In this document: piece after piece, positions 1 to 5,155 of the stretch
How the letters are laid out: every line of letters begins with the position of its first letter
Numbering within the stretch: position 1 is the first letter of the stretch
Assembly (NCBI GenBank): GCA_029865675.1
Contig: JARXAU010000198.1
Coordinates: forward strand, 1 to 6,600
Origin: Rhodoferax sp.
Lineage (GTDB): Bacteria > Pseudomonadota > Gammaproteobacteria > Burkholderiales > Burkholderiaceae_C
DNA length: 6,600 bases
Direction: 5' to 3'
Notes under the pieces: generated by a model
Database searches by the model: none
Told to the model about the DNA's origin: nothing
Seen by the model: the letters and a program-made list of their open reading frames with translations, nothing else
Program-made: the position numbers and the translations under genes

Positions 1-1
1 C

Positions 2-1162
2 CCCATTACGGTCGTGGAACTCAAGGCCATGGCCGAGCAGCAGCTGCTCAACCTTGACGCTGCGATTTTCAGCAAGGACGAGTGCACCTCTTGCCGCTAC
101 AACACGGGGGAACAGCGAACCTTGTTCCAGACATCTTTCGAAGGCGCCCGCTGTACCAACCGTGAGTGCTACGAAAAAAAGACCGAGGGCGAGCTGCAAT
201 TGCGCAGTGAAGCGTTGAAGGTTGACTACCAGGTCGTGCGTATCGTGCGAACAGGTGACAACATGACCGTTGTGCCCTTGCGGGCTGACGGCGCTAAAGG
301 CGTGGGGGAAGCGCAAGCCCTGGCTTGCCGCACCTGCGGCGAGTTCGGCGCATGCGTCTCCGCTGCACCCGACAAACTCGGAGCGTCCTTCAAGAACGTG
401 TGCTTCAACCCGACGTGCAACTCCGAAAAGGTAGCTGTGCACAAACAGTCCCAGCAGCCCGCGCAAGCGCCCGTCGCACCCGCGACGCAAGCGTCAACTG
501 GGCAGCAAGCTGCTTTGAGCCAAACGCCTGGCCAAACCACGCCGCAAGCCGCGACCGCGGCTGCAACCAAGCCCACTAAAGATGCTGTCAAGGCACCCGT
601 TGCAAGTTCCGAGCCGCGCAACGGCGTGAAGGAACATCGTGAAGTGGTGTGGCGCGGGGTTTTCCAACGTGGCGCATTGCGTCTGCCAATGTTGCAAAGC
701 CGCGCCTTATTGGTCACGCTTTGTTTAAGCCGCCCGGGCAACCTGGACAGCCACAAGGCGACCGATGCTGTGGACAAATTGCTCGGCACAGGCAGCCTCG
801 ATAAAACGAGTCCTGAATTGCTGCTGTCCAGTGTCCTGTGCCTTGCGCAAGAGGACCTTGGGAAGGTGATGCAGCACATTGCGTCGTTTGTTGGCAAGGA
901 TCTTTCCATCCGGGACATAACTGCCTTCATGTCGAAGTTGGACATCAAGATCGAAGACTACTGGCGCGTAAATGCCGAGTTCTTTGACATGTTGACCAAG
1001 GTCGAAATCGATGCGGTCTGTGTTGAATTGGGCTTGAACAAGGCGATGGGGGACACCTACTCCAAATTCAAAGCCGGGTCCAAGGCTGATTACATCAAGG
1101 CCATCCTTGGCGTTGCAGGCTACGACTACGCGGGAAAGATTCCGGCGCTCATGCGCTGGTAA
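2..1162 (+). CDS. PRTRC system ParB-family protein, C-terminal part (5' end outside window)
   Basis: The reading frame is open from the left edge, so the GTG at 14 is probably internal and the N-terminal ParB/Srx-like domain lies upstream of the window. The visible part has three zones. First come two similar Cys modules: C-x2-C-x19-C-x4-C (codons at 83, 92, 152, 167) and C-x2-C-x21-C-x4-C (326, 335, 401, 416), which look like paired zinc-binding knuckles. Next is a low-complexity Ala/Gln/Pro/Thr linker (about 440-600). Last is a folded, mostly helical C-terminal domain (about 630-1159) ending at TAA. The segment with CTNRECY and the later VCFNPTCN resemble what I recall of PRTRC ParB proteins, and the genes downstream confirm the assignment. 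ParB-family proteins bind DNA and often act in partition. In PRTRC loci the role is inferred, perhaps element maintenance or recruiting the conjugation enzymes to DNA. A strong hairpin with a T-run follows 32 nt after the stop. Confidence 0.9.
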   Translation, partial: PITVVELKAMAEQQLLNLDAAIFSKDECTSCRYNTGEQRTLFQTSFEGARCTNRECYEKKTEGELQLRSEALKVDYQVVRIVRTGDNMTVVPLRADGAKGVGEAQALACRTCGEFGACVSAAPDKLGASFKNVCFNPTCNSEKVAVHKQSQQPAQAPVAPATQASTGQQAALSQTPGQTTPQAATAAATKPTKDAVKAPVASSEPRNGVKEHREVVWRGVFQRGALRLPMLQSRALLVTLCLSRPGNLDSHKATDAVDKLLGTGSLDKTSPELLLSSVLCLAQEDLGKVMQHIASFVGKDLSIRDITAFMSKLDIKIEDYWRVNAEFFDMLTKVEIDAVCVELGLNKAMGDTYSKFKAGSKADYIKAILGVAGYDYAGKIPALMRW

Positions 1163-1187
1163 TTGATTCCGCGAACTGAAATTCAAT

Positions 1188-1236
1188 CCACCCTTCGGGC
1201 GTGGCTTACCCCAGCGGGTGAGTCCGCCCGATTTTT
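1188..1236 (+). promoter_or_regulatory. Hairpin leader / possible attenuator before PRTRC E
   Basis: Between parB and E, positions 1195-1211 can pair with 1216-1231 (about 16 bp, one bulged T at 1202, two G-T wobbles, 4-nt loop), directly followed by TTTTT at 1232-1236. That is the form of an intrinsic terminator. An alternative smaller hairpin pairs 1188-1193 with 1198-1204 around a UUCG tetraloop (bulged C at 1200). It uses bases 1195-1204 of the larger stem, so the two folds exclude each other. The E start codon is only 13 nt downstream of the T-run, leaving no room for a promoter after it. It is either a leaky terminator tuning E relative to parB, or a structured 5' leader. I infer this from base pairing only. 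Confidence 0.65.
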
Positions 1237-1248
1237 CGAAAGAAAAAA

Positions 1249-1773
1249 ATGACATTTTTTAAGAAAATTGAAGACCTGATGAAGTCCGGTGTCACACTGC
1301 AAATTCACATCAGCCAAGTCGGCGAGGAGATGCGACTGGACATCATTCCAGCGTGCGACAGCGGAGCGACGGGAGTCTCCATTCCACCGTGTTCATTGTT
1401 GGGTACGCCGGAGGACCTTGATGGAAACATCGCTGACTTCTTGGGACGTTTCTCACACAACGCGGTCGACCTCAAGGGGCAGATGGCAGCGGCCATGGCA
1501 GCGTTAGAAGAAGCGAAAAACGATGCTGCCAGTGCGACCAAGATGGCCCAGGAAAAAGCCGCCAGCACCCGCGAAAAAGCAGCCAGCACCCGCGCCGGTA
1601 AGGGTGCGCCATCAACGGTCTCAAAGCCGAAAAATTCGAATGCAGGTTTTTCCGACCTCGACCCTGAAAATGACCACGAACTGGGTTACTCAGACGACGA
1701 CGACGACATCCCGCCGACGCCAACCCCATTGCCAGCACCTGCTGCGGTTGCGCCGCCCCCGAGCCTGTTCTAA
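1249..1773 (+). CDS. PRTRC system protein E
   Basis: A 174-residue protein matching the PRTRC E pattern. The N-terminal beta-rich part (about 1-70) has VTLQIHIS, LDIIP and a GTPEDLDGNIADFL segment. A helical Ala/Glu/Lys stretch follows (about 78-115), including two 7-residue copies of EKAASTR. The tail is acidic (DLDPENDHELGYSDDDDD, about 137-154) and then Pro/Ala-rich, ending PPPSLF. No catalytic motif, signal peptide or membrane segment is seen, so it is probably a cytoplasmic accessory or scaffold protein. Its function is unknown in the family. The start has only a weak purine-rich site (GAAAG, 1238-1242). It lies in the leader hairpin's shadow and 6 nt ahead of PRTRC C, so E and C are probably co-translated. 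The disordered acidic/Pro tail would suit contact with a basic or DNA-binding partner, but that is inference. Confidence 0.85.
   Translation: MTFFKKIEDLMKSGVTLQIHISQVGEEMRLDIIPACDSGATGVSIPPCSLLGTPEDLDGNIADFLGRFSHNAVDLKGQMAAAMAALEEAKNDAASATKMAQEKAASTREKAASTRAGKGAPSTVSKPKNSNAGFSDLDPENDHELGYSDDDDDIPPTPTPLPAPAAVAPPPSLF
1552..1593 (+). repeat. 21-bp tandem duplication inside PRTRC E
   Basis: Two copies (1552-1572 and 1573-1593) differ at a single base (C1560 versus A1581). Each encodes EKAASTR. The period of 7 codons is a heptad and falls in an Ala/Lys/Glu-rich helical segment, so the duplication lengthens a possible coiled coil by two turns without breaking register. Confidence 0.9.
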
Positions 1774-1779
1774 GGATTC

Positions 1780-2214
1780 ATGATGCAAGAAGTCATTCTT
1801 AAACGTGAATTCCGGTACAACGGTATCAAGCTAGTCGATCCGAATCCCGCCCTGTCGCCCGACACTGTTCGCAAGTTCTACGCTCCGCAGTACATGGAGC
1901 TGACGAATGCAGTGGTGGAAGGTCCGACGACCAAAGGCGATGTTCTGACCTACACCTTCTTGCGCGCTGCGGGCGCCAAGGGACGTGCTGCCGGCGTCAA
2001 GGGACGTGCTGCGGGAAGCGCAAGCATCCGTAGCAAGCTGCTGGCGATAGCCCGTAGCGATCTTGGTGGATCAGCTGTGAAGTACGCCGAACATAGCCCG
2101 GAACAAAAAGAAAGCTGCGCGCTGGCATGCGAGGCGTTGATGAACGTTTCGCTCTCCCACCGGGGCGGCCGCTCAATGCCACTGCCCAGCACGGCTTTCG
2201 GGCTGTGGGGCTAA
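1780..2214 (+). CDS. PRTRC system protein C, ubiquitin-like protein with extended C-terminus
   Basis: Residues 1-62 match the PRTRC C / Prok_Ub-type beta-grasp domain: LKREFRYNGIKLVDPNPALSPDTVRKFY, then LTNAVVEGP and LTYTFLRAAGAKG. Usual members, as I recall them, are only about 65-75 residues and stop at an RA-x-G-x-KG tail, the presumed modifier end. Here that tail recurs through a 21-bp repeat (RAAGAKG, RAAGVKG, RAAG). The chain then runs on for about 65 residues (SASIRSKLLAIARSDL onward) to end LPSTAFGLWG, making 144 residues. The last residue is again Gly. By family knowledge it would be activated by the ThiF-like E1, passed to the E2-like B protein and trimmed or removed by the JAB protein A, all encoded downstream. 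Two adjacent ATGs (1780, 1783) exist. AGGA at 1773-1776 is better spaced (6 nt) from the second, so the first Met may not be used. The extension could be a fused neighbouring ORF or a cleavable propeptide. Confidence 0.88.
   Translation: MMQEVILKREFRYNGIKLVDPNPALSPDTVRKFYAPQYMELTNAVVEGPTTKGDVLTYTFLRAAGAKGRAAGVKGRAAGSASIRSKLLAIARSDLGGSAVKYAEHSPEQKESCALACEALMNVSLSHRGGRSMPLPSTAFGLWG
1966..2015 (+). repeat. 21-bp tandem repeat in the PRTRC C tail (2.4 copies)
   Basis: Units 1966-1986 and 1987-2007 and a partial third at 2008-2015, with few mismatches. They encode AAGAKGR, AAGVKGR and AAG. The repeat starts exactly where the usual short PRTRC C protein would be about to end, so it multiplies the predicted modifier tail. 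Confidence 0.9.
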
Positions 2215-2234
2215 GCAAAAGCAGGCGGTAGCTC

Positions 2235-2489
2235 ATGCGAACCGTGACGCCACAACAGGAACGATTGGTGTTGCTAAGCGCCCGGCGCCAGGCATTCTTC
2301 CGGCACTTGAGGGCAAGCTACGCATTGCCAAACCAACACTTGCTGCGAATCATCGCAGACAAGACCCACCCGCCCTTGGCACGCGCTGCCGCGCTTCGCA
2401 TCCTGGTCGCAACAGCGCCCATTGATGTGACCCAGGGAAGGCCGTTTTTAGAAAGACGTTGGCTGGTGCGAGAGCACTACCGCGTCTGA
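2235..2489 (+). CDS. Small hypothetical protein downstream of PRTRC C
   Basis: An 84-residue ORF starting 20 nt after the C stop, on the same strand, with a weak AGGCGG ribosome site at 2223-2228 (6 nt before ATG). I do not recognise a family. The composition is that of a small soluble, basic, helical protein: an Arg-rich first half (LSARRQAFFRHLRASYAL), an Ala/Leu helix (ARAAALRILVA) and an aromatic/basic end (RRWLVREHYRV). There are no cysteines, signal peptide or membrane segment. The codon usage and the position in the operon favour a real gene, perhaps a locus-specific accessory. It is the last + strand gene before the terminator at 2574-2602, so it would close the parB-E-C transcription unit. 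Confidence 0.55.
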   Translation: MRTVTPQQERLVLLSARRQAFFRHLRASYALPNQHLLRIIADKTHPPLARAAALRILVATAPIDVTQGRPFLERRWLVREHYRV

Positions 2490-2517
2490 GACCTAACGAC
2501 CAATTCATCAACCCGCA

Positions 2518-2542
2518 TGGAGCCCCTTTACTGGGGGCTCCA
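2518..2542 (+). promoter_or_regulatory. Perfect 9-bp hairpin after the small ORF, with leader-like AACCC motif
   Basis: 2518-2526 pairs with 2534-2542 (TGGAGCCCC / GGGGCTCCA) around a 7-nt loop. It is preceded by AACCCGCATGG (2510-2520), the same AACCC-N4-GG arrangement as in the leaders of F and B. There is no T-run and no gene directly downstream on this strand. It may be a relic leader whose gene is gone, or a 3' stabilising hairpin. Confidence 0.55.
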
Positions 2543-2573
2543 CTGCGACCCGTCTGCTTTCAATCTCATAACC

Positions 2574-2602
2574 AAAAAAGCCCTCGTCGAGGGCTTTTTT
2601 TT
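2574..2602 (+). terminator. Bidirectional intrinsic terminator
   Basis: GCCCTC (2580-2585) and GAGGGC (2589-2594) form a 6-bp GC stem with a 3-nt loop. It is extended by six A-T pairs (A2574-2579 with the T-run beginning at 2595) and followed by T8 on the + strand. Read from the - strand it has T6. It therefore can end both the parB-E-C-small ORF transcript and the convergent H1-like gene. Confidence 0.88.
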
Positions 2603-2606
2603 GGAG

Positions 2607-2622
2607 GGCACAAAAGTGTGCC
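2607..2622. repeat. Small inverted repeat next to the H1-like gene stop
   Basis: GGCACA (2607-2612) pairs with TGTGCC (2617-2622) around a 4-nt loop, just 3' of the - strand gene's stop codon and before the bidirectional terminator. Probably a secondary element of the 3' UTR. It includes the 11-bp direct-repeat copy at 2611-2621. Confidence 0.45.
2611..2621 (+). repeat. 11-bp direct repeat, copy 1 (3' side of H1-like gene)
   Basis: CAAAAGTGTGC here is repeated exactly at 2990-3000. The pair flanks the - strand H1-like gene, one copy 7 nt past its stop and one 22 nt before its start codon. An exact 11-mer pair can arise by chance in a window this size. Confidence 0.45.
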
Positions 2623-2628
2623 GTTTGC

Positions 2629-2967
2629 TTACTTCTTCGAAGTGGCCCGTGTCCTTTTTGCAGGGGCTACGGACATCGAAGCCTTCTTCGCTGCAACAGG
2701 TGCAATTGGAGCTGCTGCTGCAACCAGCGCCTTCAATGCTGCACGAGCCGCCTTCAAGTCAGCGATGTCGGTCGAGATTTTTGCTTTGCGCTCAGCCAAT
2801 GCGGCAATTTTTGCGCTCGATTTGGCGATGGCAGCTACCGTCTTTCGTACCACAGCCTTTTTCGCTGGAGCTTTGGCGACGGGCTCGAGCGCCTTTGCGA
2901 GCGCAGGTGCTGGAATGACTACTTTTTTCACTGCGGCTTTGGATGCCACTTTCTTTGCAGTTGCCAT
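2629..2967 (-). CDS. Lys/Ala-rich basic protein, histone H1-like
   Basis: A 112-residue protein read against all its neighbours. It has about 26 Lys/Arg and only 4 Asp/Glu, is dominated by Ala, Lys and Val, and has no Cys, His, Trp or Tyr. Ends 1-42 and 84-112 are KK/AKK-rich and Pro-containing, like bacterial H1-type tails (MATAKKVASKAAVKK, APAKRTRATSKK). The middle (about 43-82: IAALAERKAKISTDIADLK and on) looks like an amphipathic helix or coiled coil suited to dimerisation. It probably binds DNA or RNA through charge, as a nucleoid-associated or silencing protein. Composition can mislead, so the exact family is open; a small regulator of the element is an alternative. The start is supported by AGGAG (2974-2978 on the - strand), 6 nt from ATG. 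It is divergent from PRTRC F and convergent with the upstream unit, with the shared terminator 3' of it. Confidence 0.75.
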   Translation of the reverse strand: MATAKKVASKAAVKKVVIPAPALAKALEPVAKAPAKKAVVRKTVAAIAKSSAKIAALAERKAKISTDIADLKAARAALKALVAAAAPIAPVAAKKASMSVAPAKRTRATSKK

Positions 2968-3147
2968 TCTGTACTCCTAAAAGTTACTTCAAAAGTGTGC
3001 ACTCAACACGCAGCTGTTGTCGCCATTTCCCTTCGCGTTCAGATTTTGTTTCACCAATCAGAACATCGCACCGAACTTGAGCGGAAAATATGGGCTACCA
3101 GGCCACGTGCCTCCCGCGTCACGGATCTTCCGCTGCACGCCTTTTTT
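2968..3147. other. Divergent intergenic region between the H1-like gene and the F leader
   Basis: About 180 nt that must carry the promoters of both the - strand H1-like gene and the F unit. I see no convincing -35/-10 pair. TTGAGC at 3077-3082 lacks a good -10 at standard spacing. A near-palindrome with a bulge (AGGCCACGTGCCT, 3100-3112, central CACGTG) could be an operator. The 11-bp repeat copy lies at 2990-3000. Apparent + strand ORFs across it lack ribosome sites. Confidence 0.4.
2990..3000 (+). repeat. 11-bp direct repeat, copy 2 (5' side of H1-like gene)
   Basis: Exact second copy of CAAAAGTGTGC, lying upstream of the H1-like gene's ribosome site on the opposite strand, so it could also be part of its promoter or operator. 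Confidence 0.45.
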
Positions 3148-3200
3148 AACCCAACCGGGGCTCATCGCTCCGCAAGGGCATGGGCTCCTTTTTTTGGAGG
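3148..3200 (+). promoter_or_regulatory. Terminator-like leader hairpin plus ribosome site of PRTRC F
   Basis: AACCC-AACC-GG (3148-3158) leads into a long hairpin. 3157-3171 pairs with 3176-3188 around a GCAA (GNRA) tetraloop, with single C bulges at 3166 and 3168 and three G-T wobbles, followed at once by T7 (3189-3195). That is the layout of an intrinsic terminator. Immediately after it comes GGAGG (3196-3200), the F ribosome site, 5 nt before ATG. The promoter of F therefore has to lie upstream of the hairpin, so transcription must read through it. Either it attenuates F or it works as a 5' stabiliser. Confidence 0.7.
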
Positions 3201-3205
3201 TTTCC

Positions 3206-4291
3206 ATGACGCTTGAAGCGTTTACACGCCCCATGAAAAGCCATGGGACATTCCTACTTCCGCACTTTGACCCAGAAGTGCCTAGCCATATCGGCAGTCA
3301 AAACCACATACTGCAAGCACTGGCGAAGTTTTCATTAGAGGCTGCACAAGTGGGTTTTAAGTTCCCAGACTGCGAGCTCGACCCCGACAACCTGGTGGGC
3401 TTTGTTCAAAAGCAACTTCAGGCCTGGATCGACGATGCAATTGGCAGTAACGCGCGCTCATGTTTGCGCGGATTCCCTCATTGGCAAGTCTCGGATTCCA
3501 AGATCACGTTCTTGATGAATGCTGACGCTTCACTTCAGGTTCACCGGCTTAAGCCGGTAATCGAATCCCTGGAGAACATCGAGCCCGGTCTGGGCTGGTA
3601 CGTCGTTGGTGTGCTTGAGCGATCCGAAGGACAAGGCATACCGTTGTACAGCCCGAGAAAGATGGGCGAACTTGCCGAACACATGTTTCACTGCGCATTG
3701 ACCGATGAGGAATTCGCGCTAGAAATACTCGCTCAGAATGGTGAAGAGCCTTCCACACCGGATGAACTTGAGGAAACCGTCGCAGAGCTTGCTAAGGACC
3801 AGAACGTGATGCCCAGTGAGGTGCTGGACTCGGTCGGCGGCCATGCCCATTTACTGGGCTGGGTCAGTCGCAAAAGAGAGGCGTTTCCGAAGTACCTGCG
3901 CAACAAGCAGGCAGAAAACATTTCCAAGGTATTGCAAGCTGCAGGGGCGGTAGCAGCGGTCGTGCTTCAGGACGCCATTGCCCTGCACCGCCTCTTTGCA
4001 AAGAAAAAGGGTGGTTTTCAGTGGAAACAGTTGGATGACGAAGAGCAAATGGGTGCAGCCTGCTTCCTTGTCTGGGACGAATTTGACTGTCCTGGAAAGG
4101 TGGTGGAAATGCACGAACAATACCTATACGAATCAGGTTACGGCGTGGAATGCCTGTGTCGAATCAGCGTTCCATTGGACGCTTCAAGCAGGGAGATAAA
4201 ACAATTCGTGAAGCAGATTCGCCACTACCTCGTGCAGTGGAATGCGCTTGGGAATCTGCTTGCGCACTTTCGCGAGGGTGAAGATTCCTAG
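3206..4291 (+). CDS. PRTRC system protein F
   Basis: A 361-residue soluble protein. The frame stays open upstream to 3017, but ATG 3206 is chosen because it has a perfect GGAGG site 5 nt ahead and the upstream stretch is the hairpin leader. Segments that fit my memory of PRTRC F are GLGWYVVGVLERSEGQGIPL (about 128-147) followed by YSPRKMGELAEHMFHCALTDEEFA, and a helical C-terminal half with an Ala/Val-rich helix (about 238-262: QAAGAVAAVVLQDAIAL). I see no nucleotide-binding, zinc or protease motif, and the Ala/Val helix is too charged at its ends to be a clear membrane span. Function is unknown; it is found only with PRTRC genes as far as I know, so a structural or targeting partner of the C/B/A/ThiF set is likely. 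It stands 87 nt upstream of B, with a hairpin between. Confidence 0.85.
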   Translation: MTLEAFTRPMKSHGTFLLPHFDPEVPSHIGSQNHILQALAKFSLEAAQVGFKFPDCELDPDNLVGFVQKQLQAWIDDAIGSNARSCLRGFPHWQVSDSKITFLMNADASLQVHRLKPVIESLENIEPGLGWYVVGVLERSEGQGIPLYSPRKMGELAEHMFHCALTDEEFALEILAQNGEEPSTPDELEETVAELAKDQNVMPSEVLDSVGGHAHLLGWVSRKREAFPKYLRNKQAENISKVLQAAGAVAAVVLQDAIALHRLFAKKKGGFQWKQLDDEEQMGAACFLVWDEFDCPGKVVEMHEQYLYESGYGVECLCRISVPLDASSREIKQFVKQIRHYLVQWNALGNLLAHFREGEDS

Positions 4292-4319
4292 TGGATCGCC
4301 TTCGCATAGATAAATTTTT

Positions 4320-4348
4320 AACCCGGATGGGCGCCTTGCCCGTTTGGG
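4320..4348 (+). promoter_or_regulatory. Hairpin leader of PRTRC B
   Basis: Starting at AACCC, 4322-4332 can pair with 4338-4348 (11 bp, three G-U wobbles) around the loop GCCTT. CCC-GGAT-GGG at its 5' side repeats the CCC-N4-GG layout of the E and F leaders and gives an alternative small hairpin. No T-run follows, so this one is not a terminator. The B ribosome site GGAG (4368-4371) is 7 nt before ATG 4379 and stays free of the stem. Confidence 0.55.
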
Positions 4349-4378
4349 GATAGCGCTTTCCAAAATTGGAGATACGAA

Positions 4379-5155
4379 ATGAAAGAATTGGCAGTGAACC
4401 TTCAGGAAGACCGCTATGTCCTGAGTTCCGCTTTGTTGCTTTACTCCAGGCAAAGGCCTGAGGGTTACGGAAAAGAGGCTATTGCGACGGTACACCCTGT
4501 GGAGGAATTTGCCGGCAAGCCCATCATTCGCCCGGGGCGTCCATTGGTTCCCTATGATTACCTGACCATGGTAAGAGCACTTGGGTTCGACGAGCAGCCG
4601 CGAATGGAATGGTGCGACCCCAGTGTTTTGGCCAAGGGAATGGGGAAGCTGATCTGGTGGACGCCACCGATGCAGCGCCCAATGTTCCTTAATGTCCAAA
4701 ATGATGCTGGCATTCAATGCACGTCGCAAGGCGTGTGTCCGCTGCCGGCCATGGTTTGGATGCTCAATGAGCGACATCTTTACGTGTATGCAGTCCGCGG
4801 GAATGAGAGGCCCATCCAGACTGATCAACTTTGCCAGGCGCCACTGCTCAACGTAGCTAGCACAGGCGCGGTATGCCTTGGCAGCACCGTTACCCCGGGC
4901 GAGGAGGCTCGGGACGATGTGCTGGGCTGGACAAGTGCATTTTTTGAATCAACGTTTACCCATCCTGGCGATGTTGAAACGGGTCAGCTCACCAAGCATG
5001 TCGATCCGGTCGAATTTTGGCTTTCGATGGTGGAAAAATCGCCGTCGGCCTTTCCTAGTGAAGTGCTGGTGGACCTTGATCTCTTTGTCGGCGATTTGCT
5101 CACACTGGAAGGCGGCCCCGACAACGTGGCCGTTGCCACAGGACAGGAGTTCTGA
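4379..5155 (+). CDS. PRTRC system protein B, E2-like (Prok-E2 family D)
   Basis: A 258-residue protein with clear PRTRC B marks: LIWWTPPMQRPMFL (about 91-104), PLPAMVWML (121-129), LYVYAVRGNERP (134-145), then APLLNVASTGAVCLGS (154-169) and an FFESTFTHPG segment (about 187-197). N158-V-A-S-T-G-A-V-C166-L reproduces the spacing of the eukaryotic E2 active site, where HPN-x5-G-x-I-C-L holds the catalytic Cys eight residues after the Asn. C166 is therefore the predicted thioester Cys and N158 the oxyanion Asn. By family knowledge it would receive PRTRC C from the E1-like ThiF protein and transfer it to an unknown target. Other Cys residues (79, 114, 120, 152) do not form a zinc pattern. Its stop TGA directly abuts the ATG of A, whose ribosome site AGGAG is inside B, so the two are translationally coupled. 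The cytoplasm is the expected site of action. Confidence 0.93.
   Translation: MKELAVNLQEDRYVLSSALLLYSRQRPEGYGKEAIATVHPVEEFAGKPIIRPGRPLVPYDYLTMVRALGFDEQPRMEWCDPSVLAKGMGKLIWWTPPMQRPMFLNVQNDAGIQCTSQGVCPLPAMVWMLNERHLYVYAVRGNERPIQTDQLCQAPLLNVASTGAVCLGSTVTPGEEARDDVLGWTSAFFESTFTHPGDVETGQLTKHVDPVEFWLSMVEKSPSAFPSEVLVDLDLFVGDLLTLEGGPDNVAVATGQEF

Noticed and set aside
226..948. A 240-codon - strand ORF inside the ParB gene
   Set aside because: It lies fully antisense to a frame with conserved Cys modules and family segments. Long antisense frames are common in GC-rich genes.
725..1255. A 176-codon - strand ORF from the E leader into parB
   Set aside because: It is antisense to the conserved ParB C-terminal domain and would start within the E start region without a ribosome site.
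1540..2015. Short tandem repeats considered as a CRISPR array, iterons or parS cluster
   Set aside because: The copies are contiguous without spacers, lie in frame inside coding sequence and have only two to two and a half copies each.
2459..2980. A 173-codon + strand ORF, Ala/Phe-rich, opposite the H1-like gene
   Set aside because: It is the antisense of a Lys/Ala-rich gene (AAR and GCN codons read backwards as Phe/Leu and Ser/Ala/Gly). It begins inside the small ORF and runs through a strong terminator.
3077..3105. TTGAGC as a -35 box for the F unit
   Set aside because: No acceptable -10 hexamer occurs 16-18 nt downstream, so no promoter is annotated.
3017..3205. A 63-residue N-terminal extension of PRTRC F in the same open frame
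   Set aside because: It has no ribosome site, is translated from the hairpin leader itself and ends in low-quality coding sequence, whereas ATG 3206 has GGAGG at ideal spacing.
4184..4828. A 214-codon - strand ORF across the F-B junction
   Set aside because: It overlaps two recognised genes and the leader, and it lacks a ribosome site and any recognisable motif.
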